The position numbers were made by a program, and so were the translations under genes. From assembly GCA_033297205.1 (NCBI GenBank), contig MU859074.1:1-64000 (forward strand): DNA of 64,000 nucleotides, given 5' to 3'. Below, piece by piece: positions 35,627 to 46,900 of the stretch (position 1 is its first letter; each line of letters starts with the position of its first letter). The notes under the pieces were generated by a model, which saw nothing but the letters and a program-made list of their open reading frames with translations, did not search any database and was not told the DNA's origin. This DNA comes from Pseudoneurospora amorphoporcata (lineage: Eukaryota; Ascomycota; Sordariomycetes; Sordariales; Sordariaceae).

Positions 35627-36932
35627 ATGGCACCCTCTGGTGTTTCTAGAACGAGGGCCGGTTCCCTTGGGACCCTTGGGTCTATCGAGTCCAAGGGTGG
35701 CTTGATTGGGTCCGTGTCGAGGTGGTGGATGGTACGCGATGCCCGGTTTCCCCATACCTACTATTAGTCTAAAGAGTAGAAATTGGTTGCTAACAATTGG
35801 GGAATTTTTTTGGTTTGAAATGTATAGAGATCATACACCTCGGACTGGGTCGCTTTCTCGCTCCTTCTGGTCGGGTATATTTTGATTGCGGCTTTCGTCG
35901 AGCCGTTCCATCGGTTGTTTACGATTAACGATATAAGGATTTCGTTTCCTCATGCCGAGGTTGAGAGGGTGCCTGTTTGTATGTTTACATTCAATCCCTC
36001 CCCCATATCCCCTCTCTATGCTCCCTTTTCTCCTTCGCTCCTCGCCCTTTCGCCCATGGCCGATTCTCTTTTCCCCTTTCCCCCATTCAGACCAGTCCCA
36101 AAACTAACTCCCTGCCTCTCCAACAGCCCACCTCTTCGCCTACGCCCTTTTCCTCCCCCTCGGCCTCCTCCTCCTAACCAACTCCCTCCTCCTGCGCTCC
36201 CCGCGACACATCCACCACCTTTCCATCCTCGGCTTCCTAACCTCCATCATCCTCACCACTTTCCTGACCGACCTGATAAAAAACATGGTCGGCCGCCCGC
36301 GCCCCGACCTAATCGCTCGTTGCCAACCGCGCCCCGACACACCTCCCAACAAACTGGTAGGCGTCGAAGTTTGCACGCAGACTGATCACCACACTCTGCA
36401 CGACGGCTGGCGCAGCTTTCCCTCTGGCCATAGTAGTTTCGCGTTTGCTGGGCTTGGCTACTTGGCCTTGTTTTGGTGTGGGCAGTTCCGAGCCTTTTCT
36501 TCCTCTTCCCCCGCAGGGACTGGGGTAACGGATGGAATGGAAAAGGTCCTGGTGAAAAGGGATTTGTTGAAAGCCTTGCTTTGCTTGAGCCCCCTGCTGG
36601 GAGCGTTGATGATAGCCATCAGCCGGTGCATGGATTACCGACATGATGTGGAGGATGTTTGCGTCGGGTCAGTGATGGGGTGGGTGATTACTTATTGGAG
36701 TTATAGGCGGTATTGGCCTAGGTTGAGCAGTGGGAGGTGTGAGGAGCCTTATTCGGGCATGAACGGGGAGCGGGATCAGGGGGAAGTGAATGGGAACGGT
36801 GTCAGAAGGTATTCGAGGGTGAGGGATGAGGAGGAGGGTGTGGGAGCTGGAGGAGGGTTTCAGAGAAATGTAGGGACTTCTTTTGTTTCGCCTCCTGATG
36901 TGGAGTTGGGGCCTTTGGAGAACCCGAGATGA
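35627..36932 (+). CDS. PAP2-family lipid phosphate phosphatase, multi-pass membrane
   Basis: Predicted phosphatidate/diacylglycerol-pyrophosphate phosphatase (Dpp1/Lpp1-like) that removes phosphate from membrane lipids. Three exons (35627-35731, 35828-35978, 36127-36932) keep phase and give 353 residues. The three catalytic motifs are visible: KNMVGRPRP at about 137-145, FPSGHSS with the active-site His near 187, and SRCMDYRHDVEDV at about 251-263 with the nucleophilic His and its Asp partner. Hydrophobic helices include WVAFSLLLVGYILIAAF, FALFLPLGLLLL-type sequence after exon 2, and LLCLSPLLGALMIAI, as expected for six membrane spans. The C-terminal tail is polar and probably cytosolic. Which lipid it prefers is not evident. 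Confidence 0.92.
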
Positions 36933-37287
36933 TCCCTCGTATGGCAGTAGATGAATGCTAACTTGGATGGTTTTCTGTAGATTCTGCCTTGATTGGATAC
37001 CATGATGTATCTTGCTGCGCCGGATGTGCGTGTAACATATGAACGTTTATCACTTTAGGTATGGTAAATTCTCCATCATTGTATTACTGGATGTTGGCTA
37101 GATAGCAGAGCATGGTGAATTTTAAAAGCATATAGCTAGGAGTTTGGGACCGATCTTCATGTCTTTTGCATCATTTGGCGTATCATGGTCATTCTTTCTA
37201 TTAGTACAGAAAGCGCTGTCTAGAATAAACGAAAGCCGGCTTTCCACTACGTTCCATAGGTAGAACTATGCGTGAGATTCATCCCGC

Positions 37288-38307
37288 TTACTTGTCCTCC
37301 GTGTTATCGTCCTTCGCCAAATCGTGTTCCTTCAATAACGCCATGATCTCGTCCGCGCTCCATAGCCTGTGGTAGATCTTGCCATCCTTGGTCTGGCCAA
37401 CCGTCGCGAACTCGACTGTAACAAAACATTAGCAAGGATTCATCCCCAGCCACAGTATCGCCGAAACTCACTCTTCTCGGGGCTCAGCTTTGTCGAGTCC
37501 ATGGTCTTGCTCAACACCTTGACGGCCATAGCGCACGCCTCCTTGAGGGTGCAGTCCTCCTTGTAATCCTGCTTCAGCAAGCTCTGGGCGCTCGCATTGT
37601 TGGCGCCTGCACTGGTCGCCTTCCAGCCGCCGTAGTTGCCCGAGGGGTTGCTCAGGTAGAGCTGGAACTGGCGCTGGGGGTCCCAGCCGGCGTAGATGAA
37701 GGAAACGCCAAAGGGACGGAGACCACCGTGTTGTGTGTAGCCTTGCTTGAGATCGCAGAGACGGCGCACTAGCTGCTCGCAGGGGATGTCCTCGTTGTAG
37801 GTCAAAAGGTATCTTTGGGCGGCTTGTCGGGCGTAGTTGATGAGGATGTTGGCATCGGCTGTCATGCCGGCGACGGCGCAGATCATGTTGCTGGGTGGGC
37901 GGAGCAGTAAGGTTAGCGACTGTATGGTCTAAAGTAAGAAAGGAATGCGCCTTACTCGTTGAGAATGTAGAGCTTCTCGGCCGATGTGTCTTGCTCGAGG
38001 AGCTTGGAGGTGACCTTGCGTTCAGCAGCGAGGACGATGCCATCCTTGGCGAGGATACCGATGGCGGTACCGGCATGGGAAATAGCTTCCAGAGCATATT
38101 CGACCTGGTACAGACGACCTTCGGGAGAGAAGATGGTTGTCTATGGGAAGATAGTGTTAGTTGATGTGCGAACCCCAAGCTTCAACAAGCTGCCATCACC
38201 ACCACTGCTAAACCCCCCCCCTTCTTCCATTTGGCGATAGGCAACCAGGCGGCGGCGGGCTGACGGGGTCACTGCCCACTTACTCGGGAATCGTATCTTC
38301 TCGACAT
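37288..38307 (-). CDS. PRE9: 20S proteasome subunit alpha-3 (Pre9/PSMA4 type)
   Basis: Structural alpha-ring subunit of the 20S proteasome core, helping to gate substrate entry. Four exons (38307-38284, 38140-37956, 37890-37472, 37415-37288) with introns of 143, 65 and 56 nt join in phase to 251 residues, a normal length. The N-terminal alpha signature is intact: [20 protein letters not shown] then [17 protein letters not shown]. The N-terminal YDS and [12 protein letters not shown] motifs identify the alpha class and the overall sequence matches alpha-3. The region around [15 protein letters not shown] and [10 protein letters not shown] is typical. The C-terminus is hydrophilic ([10 protein letters not shown]). 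The first exon has only eight codons. It is divergent from the BYE1-like gene. Confidence 0.95.
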
Positions 38308-39801
38308 GGTTCAATTCGATATGGCGATTAACTGTGGGAAAAAAAAAAAAAGAAAAGGTGAGTTTGTCTGGTCCCTTCGTCTGTCGTCTGCAGGCGCCTA
38401 GTGCTTGTCTGTTGCGTGGTGATGTTGCTCTGGTTTGGTTTGTATTCGTCAACAAACCGGAAGCTAGAGGTGGAAGGCGGAAGGCTGATTGATGCTGAGG
38501 TGCAGCAACACAGTGGACTTCCTTCAGTGCTGTCAGGTCGCCCTGGAGCTCTAGGCAAGCAAGCATCCAACGCGTCAGGTACCTCCTTGACAAGAAGGTC
38601 CAGATTGCCCGCCCGCCAGCTGCCAACTGCCTGCCGGATTTTCTGGATACGGTAGCAGTCTGACGTTTTGTCCGATGGCCACGCTAGTCCCATCTGGGTG
38701 TAGCATGGTGCGCCTAGTGAGAGAGCTCCCCTTGCCGTTCAGAACCTCAGCGCCCGAAATCACCCCGCTTTCCCGTCCCGCTCCAGCAGGGTTCCATGGT
38801 CAAGTCCCGCTGTTAAGCTTGTGGGTGGCCACTTGACTGGCTGCTTAACAATTATCGCTAAGCAATTGCCTAGATCCGGTCGCCGCCTCCACCTCAGCAA
38901 ACTCCTCCTTCCAACCTCCACAATTCCGTCACTCAGTCGCGACACGGCTTCTTTCTCTCTCTCTTTCAGCGACTTCTTCCTCTGAACACGCATCCGGCAA
39001 CCCCACGACCACCGCATTGGATCTCGGTCCTCTTGTCTTGTCGCCCGACTCTCTTGTGCTGTGCTGGCGACGAATACCATCGATCCCTGAACCACCCACG
39101 CGTTATTCTTCTCTCGACATCCACTTGTTCGCGAGGTCCCCGGCGATCCCTCCGCATTCTACGGTACCTCTTTGTCGACCCTCTAACGGCCCGCGTGAAG
39201 CTTGGACCTCTGAAGGAAGAAGGACATTGACACCACCAACACTTGGGACTGCGACCAACACAAACCAACTTTCATCCGTTCCAACCTTCTGTCCGCCAGC
39301 ATCCGACATTCTCGTGATCCGCTATTCGGATTGTTGCCTCCTGGGGCCAGACAACTGCCGCATAAGCAGCAACAAGACGACCAACAAAACAACAACCGGC
39401 ATCAGCACTACTTTGCCTTGCGCAAACCAAGGAGGGAAATAATTGAGGATTTGCTAGGTCTAGCTGCAAGATTCTAGCCTGCCAGCGACACATAGCATTC
39501 AGGATCATTTTCGTTCTTTGTTGAGACAGCCTCCTCTTGGGCAGTCAACTGTCGCCATCATTGCTAGCTCTACTTTTCACCCGCGTAAAATACCTTTCTC
39601 TGTCTAATGCCCGCATGAGGATCCGCTCTCCACGCATGTCTTGAGCCATCTGCAGTAGACCGCGCGCGCGTCAGACAGAAGTGGAAGCTTTTCCAATCGT
39701 ATCCGAACAAGGCTGGAAGTTCGCTGTCCCTTGAAGCCGTACCTACATACATACATACCCCAAAGTTATCCGACTTGACCATTGTGTCGAGAAGCGCCAT
39801 C
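38308..39801. promoter_or_regulatory. Divergent promoter region of the proteasome and BYE1-like genes
   Basis: About 1.5 kb with no gene. It holds a run of about 14 A at 38339-38352, just upstream of the proteasome start, and pyrimidine-rich leader DNA before 39802. Short frames on both strands overlap and look random. Confidence 0.5.
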
Positions 39802-42800
39802 ATGTCTGGTAAGCAACGCAGTCATACAATGTTATGTTTTCGTCTCGCAATACCATCAACCAAGCTAGCCCCAGTGCCAGCTCCCACCACCACCCCATGC
39901 CGTTTCCCAATACCGAGACGTCAAGCCCCTCGCGAGCTAGAGCTAACCACGAGACGCGATGCTAGAACCCGAACCGCGCCGATCGGTTAGAGCCACAAAG
40001 GGCCAGCACAAGGCGCTGGAACAACTCGACCAAATCGACATTCCCAAGAAGCGCGGGAAGAAGCAGGCCAAGAAAGCCGTCCCCGAGCCAGAAGAGCCCG
40101 AGGAAGAGATCATCCGATGCGTCTGTGGCGCCACCGAACAAGATGAGGATTCCGGCGAGCCTTGGATTGCCTGCGACATGTGCGGCGCCTGGCAGCACAA
40201 CATCTGCATGGGCATGAGCCAGTATAGCGAAGATTTACCTAAGGAGTATTTTTGCGAGCTGTGCAAGCCCGAGAACCACCAGGAACTGCTCAATGGCATG
40301 AAGAACGGCGAGAGGCCCTGGGAGGCCAGGCGCAAGGCCTTTGAGGAGGAAAAGGCAGAGAAGCGGAGAAGAGGCAACAAGAAGAAATCCAAGAGGGTTA
40401 GCGACCACAAGGACGAAAGCTCCCAGGTCTCCCAGAAACCAAAGCCATCTCCGGTACCAGAGCCCAAGAAGGATGCCAAGAGTGCAGCTGGACAGAAGCG
40501 CAAGACCGCAGAACCTGCGCCAGAGAAGGAGCCCAAGGTATGTTACGGGTGTCACTCTTTGTCTTGGTTGCGATGCTGACTTTTTTACAGGCAAAGGTCC
40601 GAAAGGTCACAGAGACCCCAGCTCCACCTCTCCCATCATACAAGGCCCCCGATGACATCGCCGGCAAGATCAGTGAGCTGCCAGAGCTTCGGCAAGGCGC
40701 CGCCAAGCTCCTTTCCAAATCTCTCGTGCACTCTATTGGAGTTGCCGAGAAGAAAGGGGCGCCGATTCCTTCGGAAGGCGTATCAGCTACCGCAGAGAAG
40801 TTGGCTATTCAGATTGAGCGCGCTGTCCATGATTCGCACTCGCCGACTGCCTATAGCGGTCAGATGCGGACACTAAGCTATAACCTCAAGACCAACCAAG
40901 ACCTCACTACCGGTCTGCTTCACCGCACCCTTACCCCTACGATGCTGGCTTCCATGACAACAGAGGAGCTGGCAACGAAGGAGCTGCAGAAAGAGACTGC
41001 CGAGATGAAGGCGAGGGCAGAGAAACAGTCCATCATGATCACCGAGGATGTCCCCAGGATACGGAAGACGCATAAGGGCGAGGAAGTTATTGGGGACGAG
41101 AGTTTCAACCTTTCGACTGATGTTTCCTCCGCCCCCGTGCGTAGGCCACCCCAGGAGACAACTGAGCCCCCGAAGAAACGCGTTAAGGAAGAGGGACCGG
41201 ATAGGGCTGCTCAGGGGACGGCTTCGAAGCGGTCTTCCAGGGATCTGACTGTGGAGACTCGGAAGTCGCCTAGCACAGGGAACTTTGATATCAACAAGGT
41301 CTTCTCAAGTGTCAAGTCGCCTCCTCAGTCACACAACAGACGCCCGTCTGCCATGTCTACTTCGACAGGACCTGGAGTTGACGCAGATGTCGACCGCCTT
41401 TTGGATGACGGCACTCAATCCCCGCCTTATTCCCCGAAGGAGGAAATTCTTGACCCTGATGTGGTGTGGAAGGGAAATCTGGTGATGAATACCATTGCAG
41501 ACTTCCAAGTTACCGCCAAGCATATCGGCGGTGCTAGGCTCAAGGAGTCGATCGGTTTGGAATGGGACAGGTTGATGCCCAAGACACTTACTGTCTGCGG
41601 ACGGATTGACGAACAGCAAGCTATTGTATACCTCTGTGGTCTGAGGTACAGTCTTCCCACTGATGTGGTCGTGGTGAACTTGCAGCCTACGTCGGCGGCC
41701 TCCAGGCCCCAGTTTCAACGCCTGGTTGACTATTTTGTGTCCAAGAAGCGATACGGAGTCATAGGAGACAGAGGGGTAGCGAACGTCCGCGACACCTACC
41801 TCGTTCCCGTGTTGCCCGGCACAGGTCAATACCCAGAGTTTATGCTCAACCTGGCGGATAACCATATTCCCGAGACGAGGACAGAGCCAATGTTGCTCGG
41901 CGTATTTGTCTACCGTAACGATCCCGATACGATTATGCGGCTACATGGAACTAATGACTATAACCAAGTAGTGGCGAACCAGTCCACCAAGGTTCACACG
42001 AGCTTTGCGCAGACACCGGCACCATCATCGCCAGCGCTGGCGAATCTCCCTTCGGGCCATCGTCCCTCGCTCTCCACGCCCGCGTTCTCGCCGACATCTC
42101 CTCAGGGCACGTTCCCTAACTACCCTACCCCCAGGCACAGTAGCACCCCTTCACAAGTGCCACCACAACAGCAGCAACCGCAGCCAACGCCACCGGCTCA
42201 TCATCCAGTGAGCCACATGCAGCATCCCGCTGTGGACCAGGTGCAGAAACAGGGAGAAGACATTGCCAGAGAAGTTCTTGGTCATCTGATCACTAGTCCA
42301 ACGGTTGCCTTCCTGTTGCCTCAGGCTCACAAAATGTCCCGTAAGGAATGGGAAGTGATCAAGAAGATCTACGAACGGGATCCCAAGGCTCGCGATGACC
42401 TCCCTTACCTTAGCAATGTTTTGGAGAGGGAGAGTACCAATGCACAGGCCAAGGCTGCTCAAGCTCAGCAACAGTCCCAGCAGCATCCGATGCATCAACA
42501 GCAACAGCATCAACAGCAGATGCATCATCATCAGCCTCACCATCAACAACATCACCCACAACACCAGGTTCAGCAGCAGCAGCAGCAGCAGCAGCATCAG
42601 CATTTGCCGCAGCACCCACCCCAACATCAACCACAACACCAGGCTCATCATCAGCCTCAGCCTCAGCATCAACAGCAACACCAAGTTCATCACCCACAAC
42701 ATCATCAGCCTCAGCACCAGCCACAGCAGCAGGCCCACCATCAACCTCATCCTCCTCCACCGCAGCATCAACCTCAGCATATGCAGCATCAGCAGCATCA

Positions 42801-43260
42801 TCAACAGCAGCAGCACCAGCAGCAGCAGCAACATGCACCACATCAATCTCAGCATCCGCCCCAGCACGCTCCTCATAATGCTCCTCAGCACCAACAGCAG
42901 CATCAACCACAGAACCAAGTGCAACACCCACCCCCGCATCAGGCTGCTGCTCAACCACACCCGCAAGCGGCTCAGCCAACCCCACCGGCCTCTCATCATA
43001 CTCAACCGCCTCAGCATCAGCAACATCAACAACCACAACCGCAGCACCCGCAGCCTCACTCCCCAGCCCAGCCCCAAATTCATCCACAGCATCACCAACA
43101 GCACTTCACTCCGCCATTGCGAAACACTCCTATTCCTCCCCCGCCCATCCCACCGGTAGCCGCCGGCGCTGGTGGTCCCGTTAAGCAAACGCCCATCCCG
43201 CCTCCGCCCATTCCTCCCCAGGCTACCACAGCAGCAGCAACCGGCCCTCCTCCCGCGTAG
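39802..43260 (+). CDS. BYE1: BYE1-like transcription elongation regulator (PHD, TFIIS-central, SPOC)
   Basis: Nuclear protein expected to bind RNA polymerase II and methylated histone H3, as yeast Bye1 does. Exons 39802-39808 (7 bases), 39966-40537 and 40591-43260 are in phase and give 1082 residues. The PHD finger is at about 50-105 (CVCGATEQDEDSGEPWIACD, then CGAWQHNICM and CELC). The TFIIS central domain is at about 210-345 (LRQGAAKLLSKSLVHSI, LSYNLKTNQDL). The SPOC domain is at about 483-650 (VVWKGNLVMNTIADFQ, CGRIDEQQAIVYLCGLRYSL). A very long Gln/His tract (about residues 810-1025) and a proline-rich end (IPPPPIPP) follow. TFIIS domain III, which holds the catalytic acidic hairpin, is absent as in Bye1. 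The TAG at 43258-43260 is followed in the same frame by 247 open codons, so the true C-terminus is uncertain. Confidence 0.9.
42445..43085 (+). repeat. Gln/His-coding CAG/CAT/CAC repeat tract
   Basis: Roughly 640 bp of interspersed CAG, CAA, CAT and CAC codons in the BYE1-like gene. It contains short pure runs, for example seven CAG codons near 42571-42593. The opposite strand is open throughout because of the same composition. Length polymorphism between strains is likely. Confidence 0.9.
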
Positions 43261-44004
43261 AGGGGCGACGGACAGCGGACAAACCACCCGGACTCAGCAG
43301 CAGCGGTCAGGAATAGTAGTAGTAGCAACGGCAATAGTACGACGCCTGCAGCAGCGACAAAGCAAAGTGACAAGAAACAAGCGCCAAGCACAGCGCGAAG
43401 GGAGGAGAGGGGATCATCAATCTTGGGAATAGGATTAGGGTCAGCATCTAGATCAAAGTTTACGGCATCGGCATCAGCATCAGCTGCAAAACCAGCGTCG
43501 AATGCAAAACCGGCGCTGCCATGGCTTGATACCGATCTCGAGCATCTCGATCGTCGTCCTCATCTCCCCCCTCCTCATTATCCTCACACAACAACAAACC
43601 CTTCGCCGCGAAGTCCGTTGGTTGCCGCTAGTCCGGTAGTTGATTATCAACAACGACACAGGAGAAGAAGAAGCGATAGTACTGCAGCAAGTAGTACAAC
43701 CGGTAGCGTTATTGGTGGTGTTGGTGGTGGTGGTAGCACTTATGGAGGTAGCATAGCAGGTGGTGGTGGAAGCAGACGTCAGTCTCCCTCAGCCAACTCG
43801 GTTGCATCATCTGTTCGATCATCATCCGTTTGGGGTGGGTCGGGCACCAATCCGGGAACGGGTCCAGCAACTCCGTCCAGACCGACGTCCAGGAGAAGAA
43901 GATTGTTGTGTTTGCAGCCGACGGCGGAGAAGCAAAAGAACAAGACGAAGACGAAGGTAAAGGATGGAATGATGGAGGGGTGGGATGATGTTGGGTCTGA
44001 TTAG
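43261..44004 (+). other. Same-frame open extension downstream of the BYE1-like stop codon
   Basis: After the TAG at 43258-43260 the identical reading frame stays open for 247 codons to a stop at 44004. The translated composition is protein-like, rich in Ser, Ala, Gly, Pro and Arg, with segments such as LPWLDTDLEHLDRRP and RRQSPSANSVASSVRSSSVW. I found no canonical frame-preserving intron across the stop. It could be a C-terminus cut off by a nonsense change, a readthrough extension, an exon reached by an unusual intron, or a 3' untranslated region open by chance. Confidence 0.5.
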
Positions 44005-45123
44005 AAGCTGGAAGCTTCTCTCGGAGACCATGCCTGCCTGCAAGGATAGGAAGCCAGGCGGGATTGTTGGTGGAGGGGAAATGAATTGGTTTCTTGAGCG
44101 GTGGAGAGGGAGATGTGAGAGAGGCTGGGGTGGAAGTTCGTCCCAGTGTCTGTTGGAATGGGATTGAGGATAGGTTATTGGAGAGTTGCATACCTTATTG
44201 CAGAGGAAGTGATGGTGTGATGGAAGCGGGACAGCGAAAAATGAAGCAGAATAGGCAAGGAGAAAAGGATGAAAAGGAGGAAAAGGGGAAGTTCAGGTTT
44301 ACGTTTCTTGAGAGGGAGAGAGGAAAGAAAGTTCGTTTTTTGGGGGGGCGTATTTAGGTTATTACGGTTACGTTTCTAGGGGAGGAGTTAATCCGGCATC
44401 ACCATACTATGCCCGTTTGGTCCTATGGGGTTTCAACCCCCGTTCTTGCTCGGAATTGTTGCTCAAATTGCTCTTGTAGCTCTGGCTCATTAAGTTTGAT
44501 ATCCTTGGAAGCGTGGCCTGTCGGCTTATATGAGTTTCTTGTCACTCGCTAGAGGACTTTCCGTAGCGGTGTTGACACTTGACTTGAGATGCTTGAAGGG
44601 CCATGGCCGGTCGGACGTGGCTTCGGGTTGTCTCTTGTGCTGGTTGACGTCGGACAATCAGTTTCATAGCTATACTGTGTAGCTCGTGGCTTCTGTATGA
44701 GATAGAAAATGATTAGCAGGGGGCGATTTTGTACCAGTTCGCGAAGCAAGAGCTCATCTGTGATGTGGTAGTTGGCTCGACGTGAATGAGTGACTCTCTC
44801 TCCATTGACCACTCTCGCTCATCTGGATGCTGTCTACTCGGTCATGTTTTCCAATACCGATCGGTGATGGATCTTGGACAAAGTCTTTGTCCCGAATTTA
44901 CATCAAGTTCACTTCACTTCATCAAGCAGATATAGGTAGGTCCTTTCGTATAGCTTCTCTTATTGACCTAGCAAATGGTCTTCTCTCGGGGTATATGCAT
45001 GACAGCAATAGTAACGAAAACCAAACCAAAAAAAACACGCCATGCTCGTTTTTTCCTGAACCAAACTCAAAAGATCCATGCCCACCAGCCATGTCACCAT
45101 TCACATTCCCATTCCTCTCAAGA
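44005..45123. other. Convergent intergenic region
   Basis: No gene seen between the BYE1-like gene (+) and MED7 (-). It should contain both 3' ends. Purine-rich stretches (44100-44340) carry no recognisable frame. Confidence 0.5.
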
Positions 45124-46193
45124 TCACGCAAACTCGGCATCCAAAACTCCCCATCCCATCCCCTCCCGTTCCCAATACGTCCCCTCCTCATCCACCCCTC
45201 CATCCCCGTCAACACCCACCCTCCGATCCCCCACTACCGTCCCCCTCCTGCCCGGCGCATACGCATATCCCCCATCCCCTTCCATAACCATTCCAGCCCC
45301 TCCCACCCCTCCCGTCCCTCCCGTCGTGTCCAGCGCACTCACAGGAATATCCACACTCCCCAAGCCCTCCAACACCCGTCTCGCCTTCTCCGCCACAGCC
45401 CTGTTAGCAGCTGTCTCCGCCCTCGTCTGATCCAAACGCTCCTGCATTAGTTGGATTAACTGCTCGCGAGCTTGATGTGGCCGGTACTCGTTAAGCACAT
45501 GGTGGAAGTTGAGGAATAAAGTGCGCAAGTCCGAGGCTTTCTGCGAACCGGCGGCAGGGTCAACCGACATTATGCCTAAAAGTTCGAGGTAGTTGAGGAG
45601 CAGGGATTTGGAGAGGCGTTTGAGGTGGAGGTGGAGGGTGTCGTGGGTGTGTTGGGAGGGGGCACCGGGGCCCGTAGTGGAAGGGGGAAGTTGAGAGGCG
45701 GGTTGTTGGGAGGGGAAGATGGAGGTTGCTGGGGTGTCGGTTGCTGGTTGCGTGGTGGATTGGGAGCCGTTGGCGGTTGTTTGCGAGTCGGATGTGGTAG
45801 GGCCCGTGACTGAGCCGGGGAGAGGAGGACCGAGACGTTCTATGCCGGCTGATTCGAGGGGTTGGAGGGATTCTTGTAGCTTTTGGGGAGTTAGTAATCG
45901 GCTGCGGTTAGAAAATGGCGGGAGTAGGGAAGACGTACAGATTCAGGTTGTCCGTATAATCGCCACGTTCCATCTTCCGGCTCGGCTGGCGGTTGGAGGT
46001 AGATGAGGTCTGAATCGGCGGGGAGATGTGGGACGCGGACGACGTCTTGGACAGGGACGCCTTGTTGAGAAGCATGTTGCCGTTTGAGGTCGGCGAAGGC
46101 CTGAAGGTTGGATGGAGTGAAGGCCTTCCAGAAAAGAGGAGGATCGGGGAAGAAGGAGGCGAGGGCGGAATTGTCCTCTTCAGAGTCGGCCAT
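45124..46193 (-). CDS. MED7: Mediator complex subunit 7
   Basis: Subunit of the middle module of Mediator, which links activators to RNA polymerase II. Two exons (46193-45939 and 45879-45124, 59-nt intron with donor GTACGT and branch TACTAAC) join in phase to 336 residues. The N-terminus has the Med7 pattern FFPDPPLFWKAFT, followed by LIYLQPPAEPEDGTWRLYGQ. The conserved helical core after a Ser/Thr/Gln linker reads LKRLSKSLLLNYLELLGIMS, then LRTLFLNFHHVLNEYRPHQA and RE-QLIQLMQERLDQ, the part that pairs with Med21. The C-terminal Gly-rich tail (about residues 270-336) is longer than in yeast. The gene is divergent from the zinc-finger gene at 46901. Confidence 0.95.
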
Positions 46194-46900
46194 GGTGGGC
46201 TGGAGCTGTTGGTTGTGTTTGTGGAATCGTCGCAATCGAGAGGGCGAGTGGTGTTGGGCGCGAGGTCGCGAAGGTGGTGCGCGCGCGGTACTTGTTCGGT
46301 AAGCTGCCCGGTATTTGTGAAACTGGGTAAGTTCCTGTCTTTTTTGATGGAAATAGAAAGAAGCGAAAAATTGGGTAGAGAGCTGATCTAGGTACGTATA
46401 TGATGGAGATGAGCTGTGGTTGCCATGGGAAAGCAGTTGTTGGGAACACTCAATCAATTAATTCCAAGTGACGTTGCCGGCAAGTGAATGGTCGCAGGCA
46501 ACAGACGCGGCAAAGTCGCGGCAATCGATAAGAGCTCTCCACTTGGAGCTCTCCACTTGGTTCACACTAAAGCTGGGGTAAGTGTGGCTGAAGCTTCCAA
46601 GGTACATAGCTTATTGCACCTTGGACCTTAAATACTTAGGGTAGCTCCACAAGAGACCTTGACGTTGCAGCCTCAACCGCATCGAGTCGCGATTCGCTCA
46701 TGAGTTTCACGAATTGTACAGTCTGACGACTTCACACTCCTCGGTCTAATCCAAACATTGAACACTTGAAGGTTCATCGGCAGTATTTCCGAGGGGAATT
46801 TCAGTTTACGACTTCTTATTCGAAAGCTCAACAAACACCTCCCACACTCTCACCACCAGCTTAGATCACTATTTCCATCTCACCCAGGAGTTCGTAAACA
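46194..46900. promoter_or_regulatory. Divergent promoter of MED7 and the ZNF830-like gene
   Basis: About 0.7 kb between two divergent starts. It contains a tandem 14-bp duplication AGCTCTCCACTTGG at about 46533-46560. No gene is seen. Confidence 0.55.

Noticed and set aside
42151..43287. 378-codon ORF antisense to the Gln/His tract
   Set aside because: Leu/Met/Arg-only composition arises from reading CAG/CAT repeats on the other strand.
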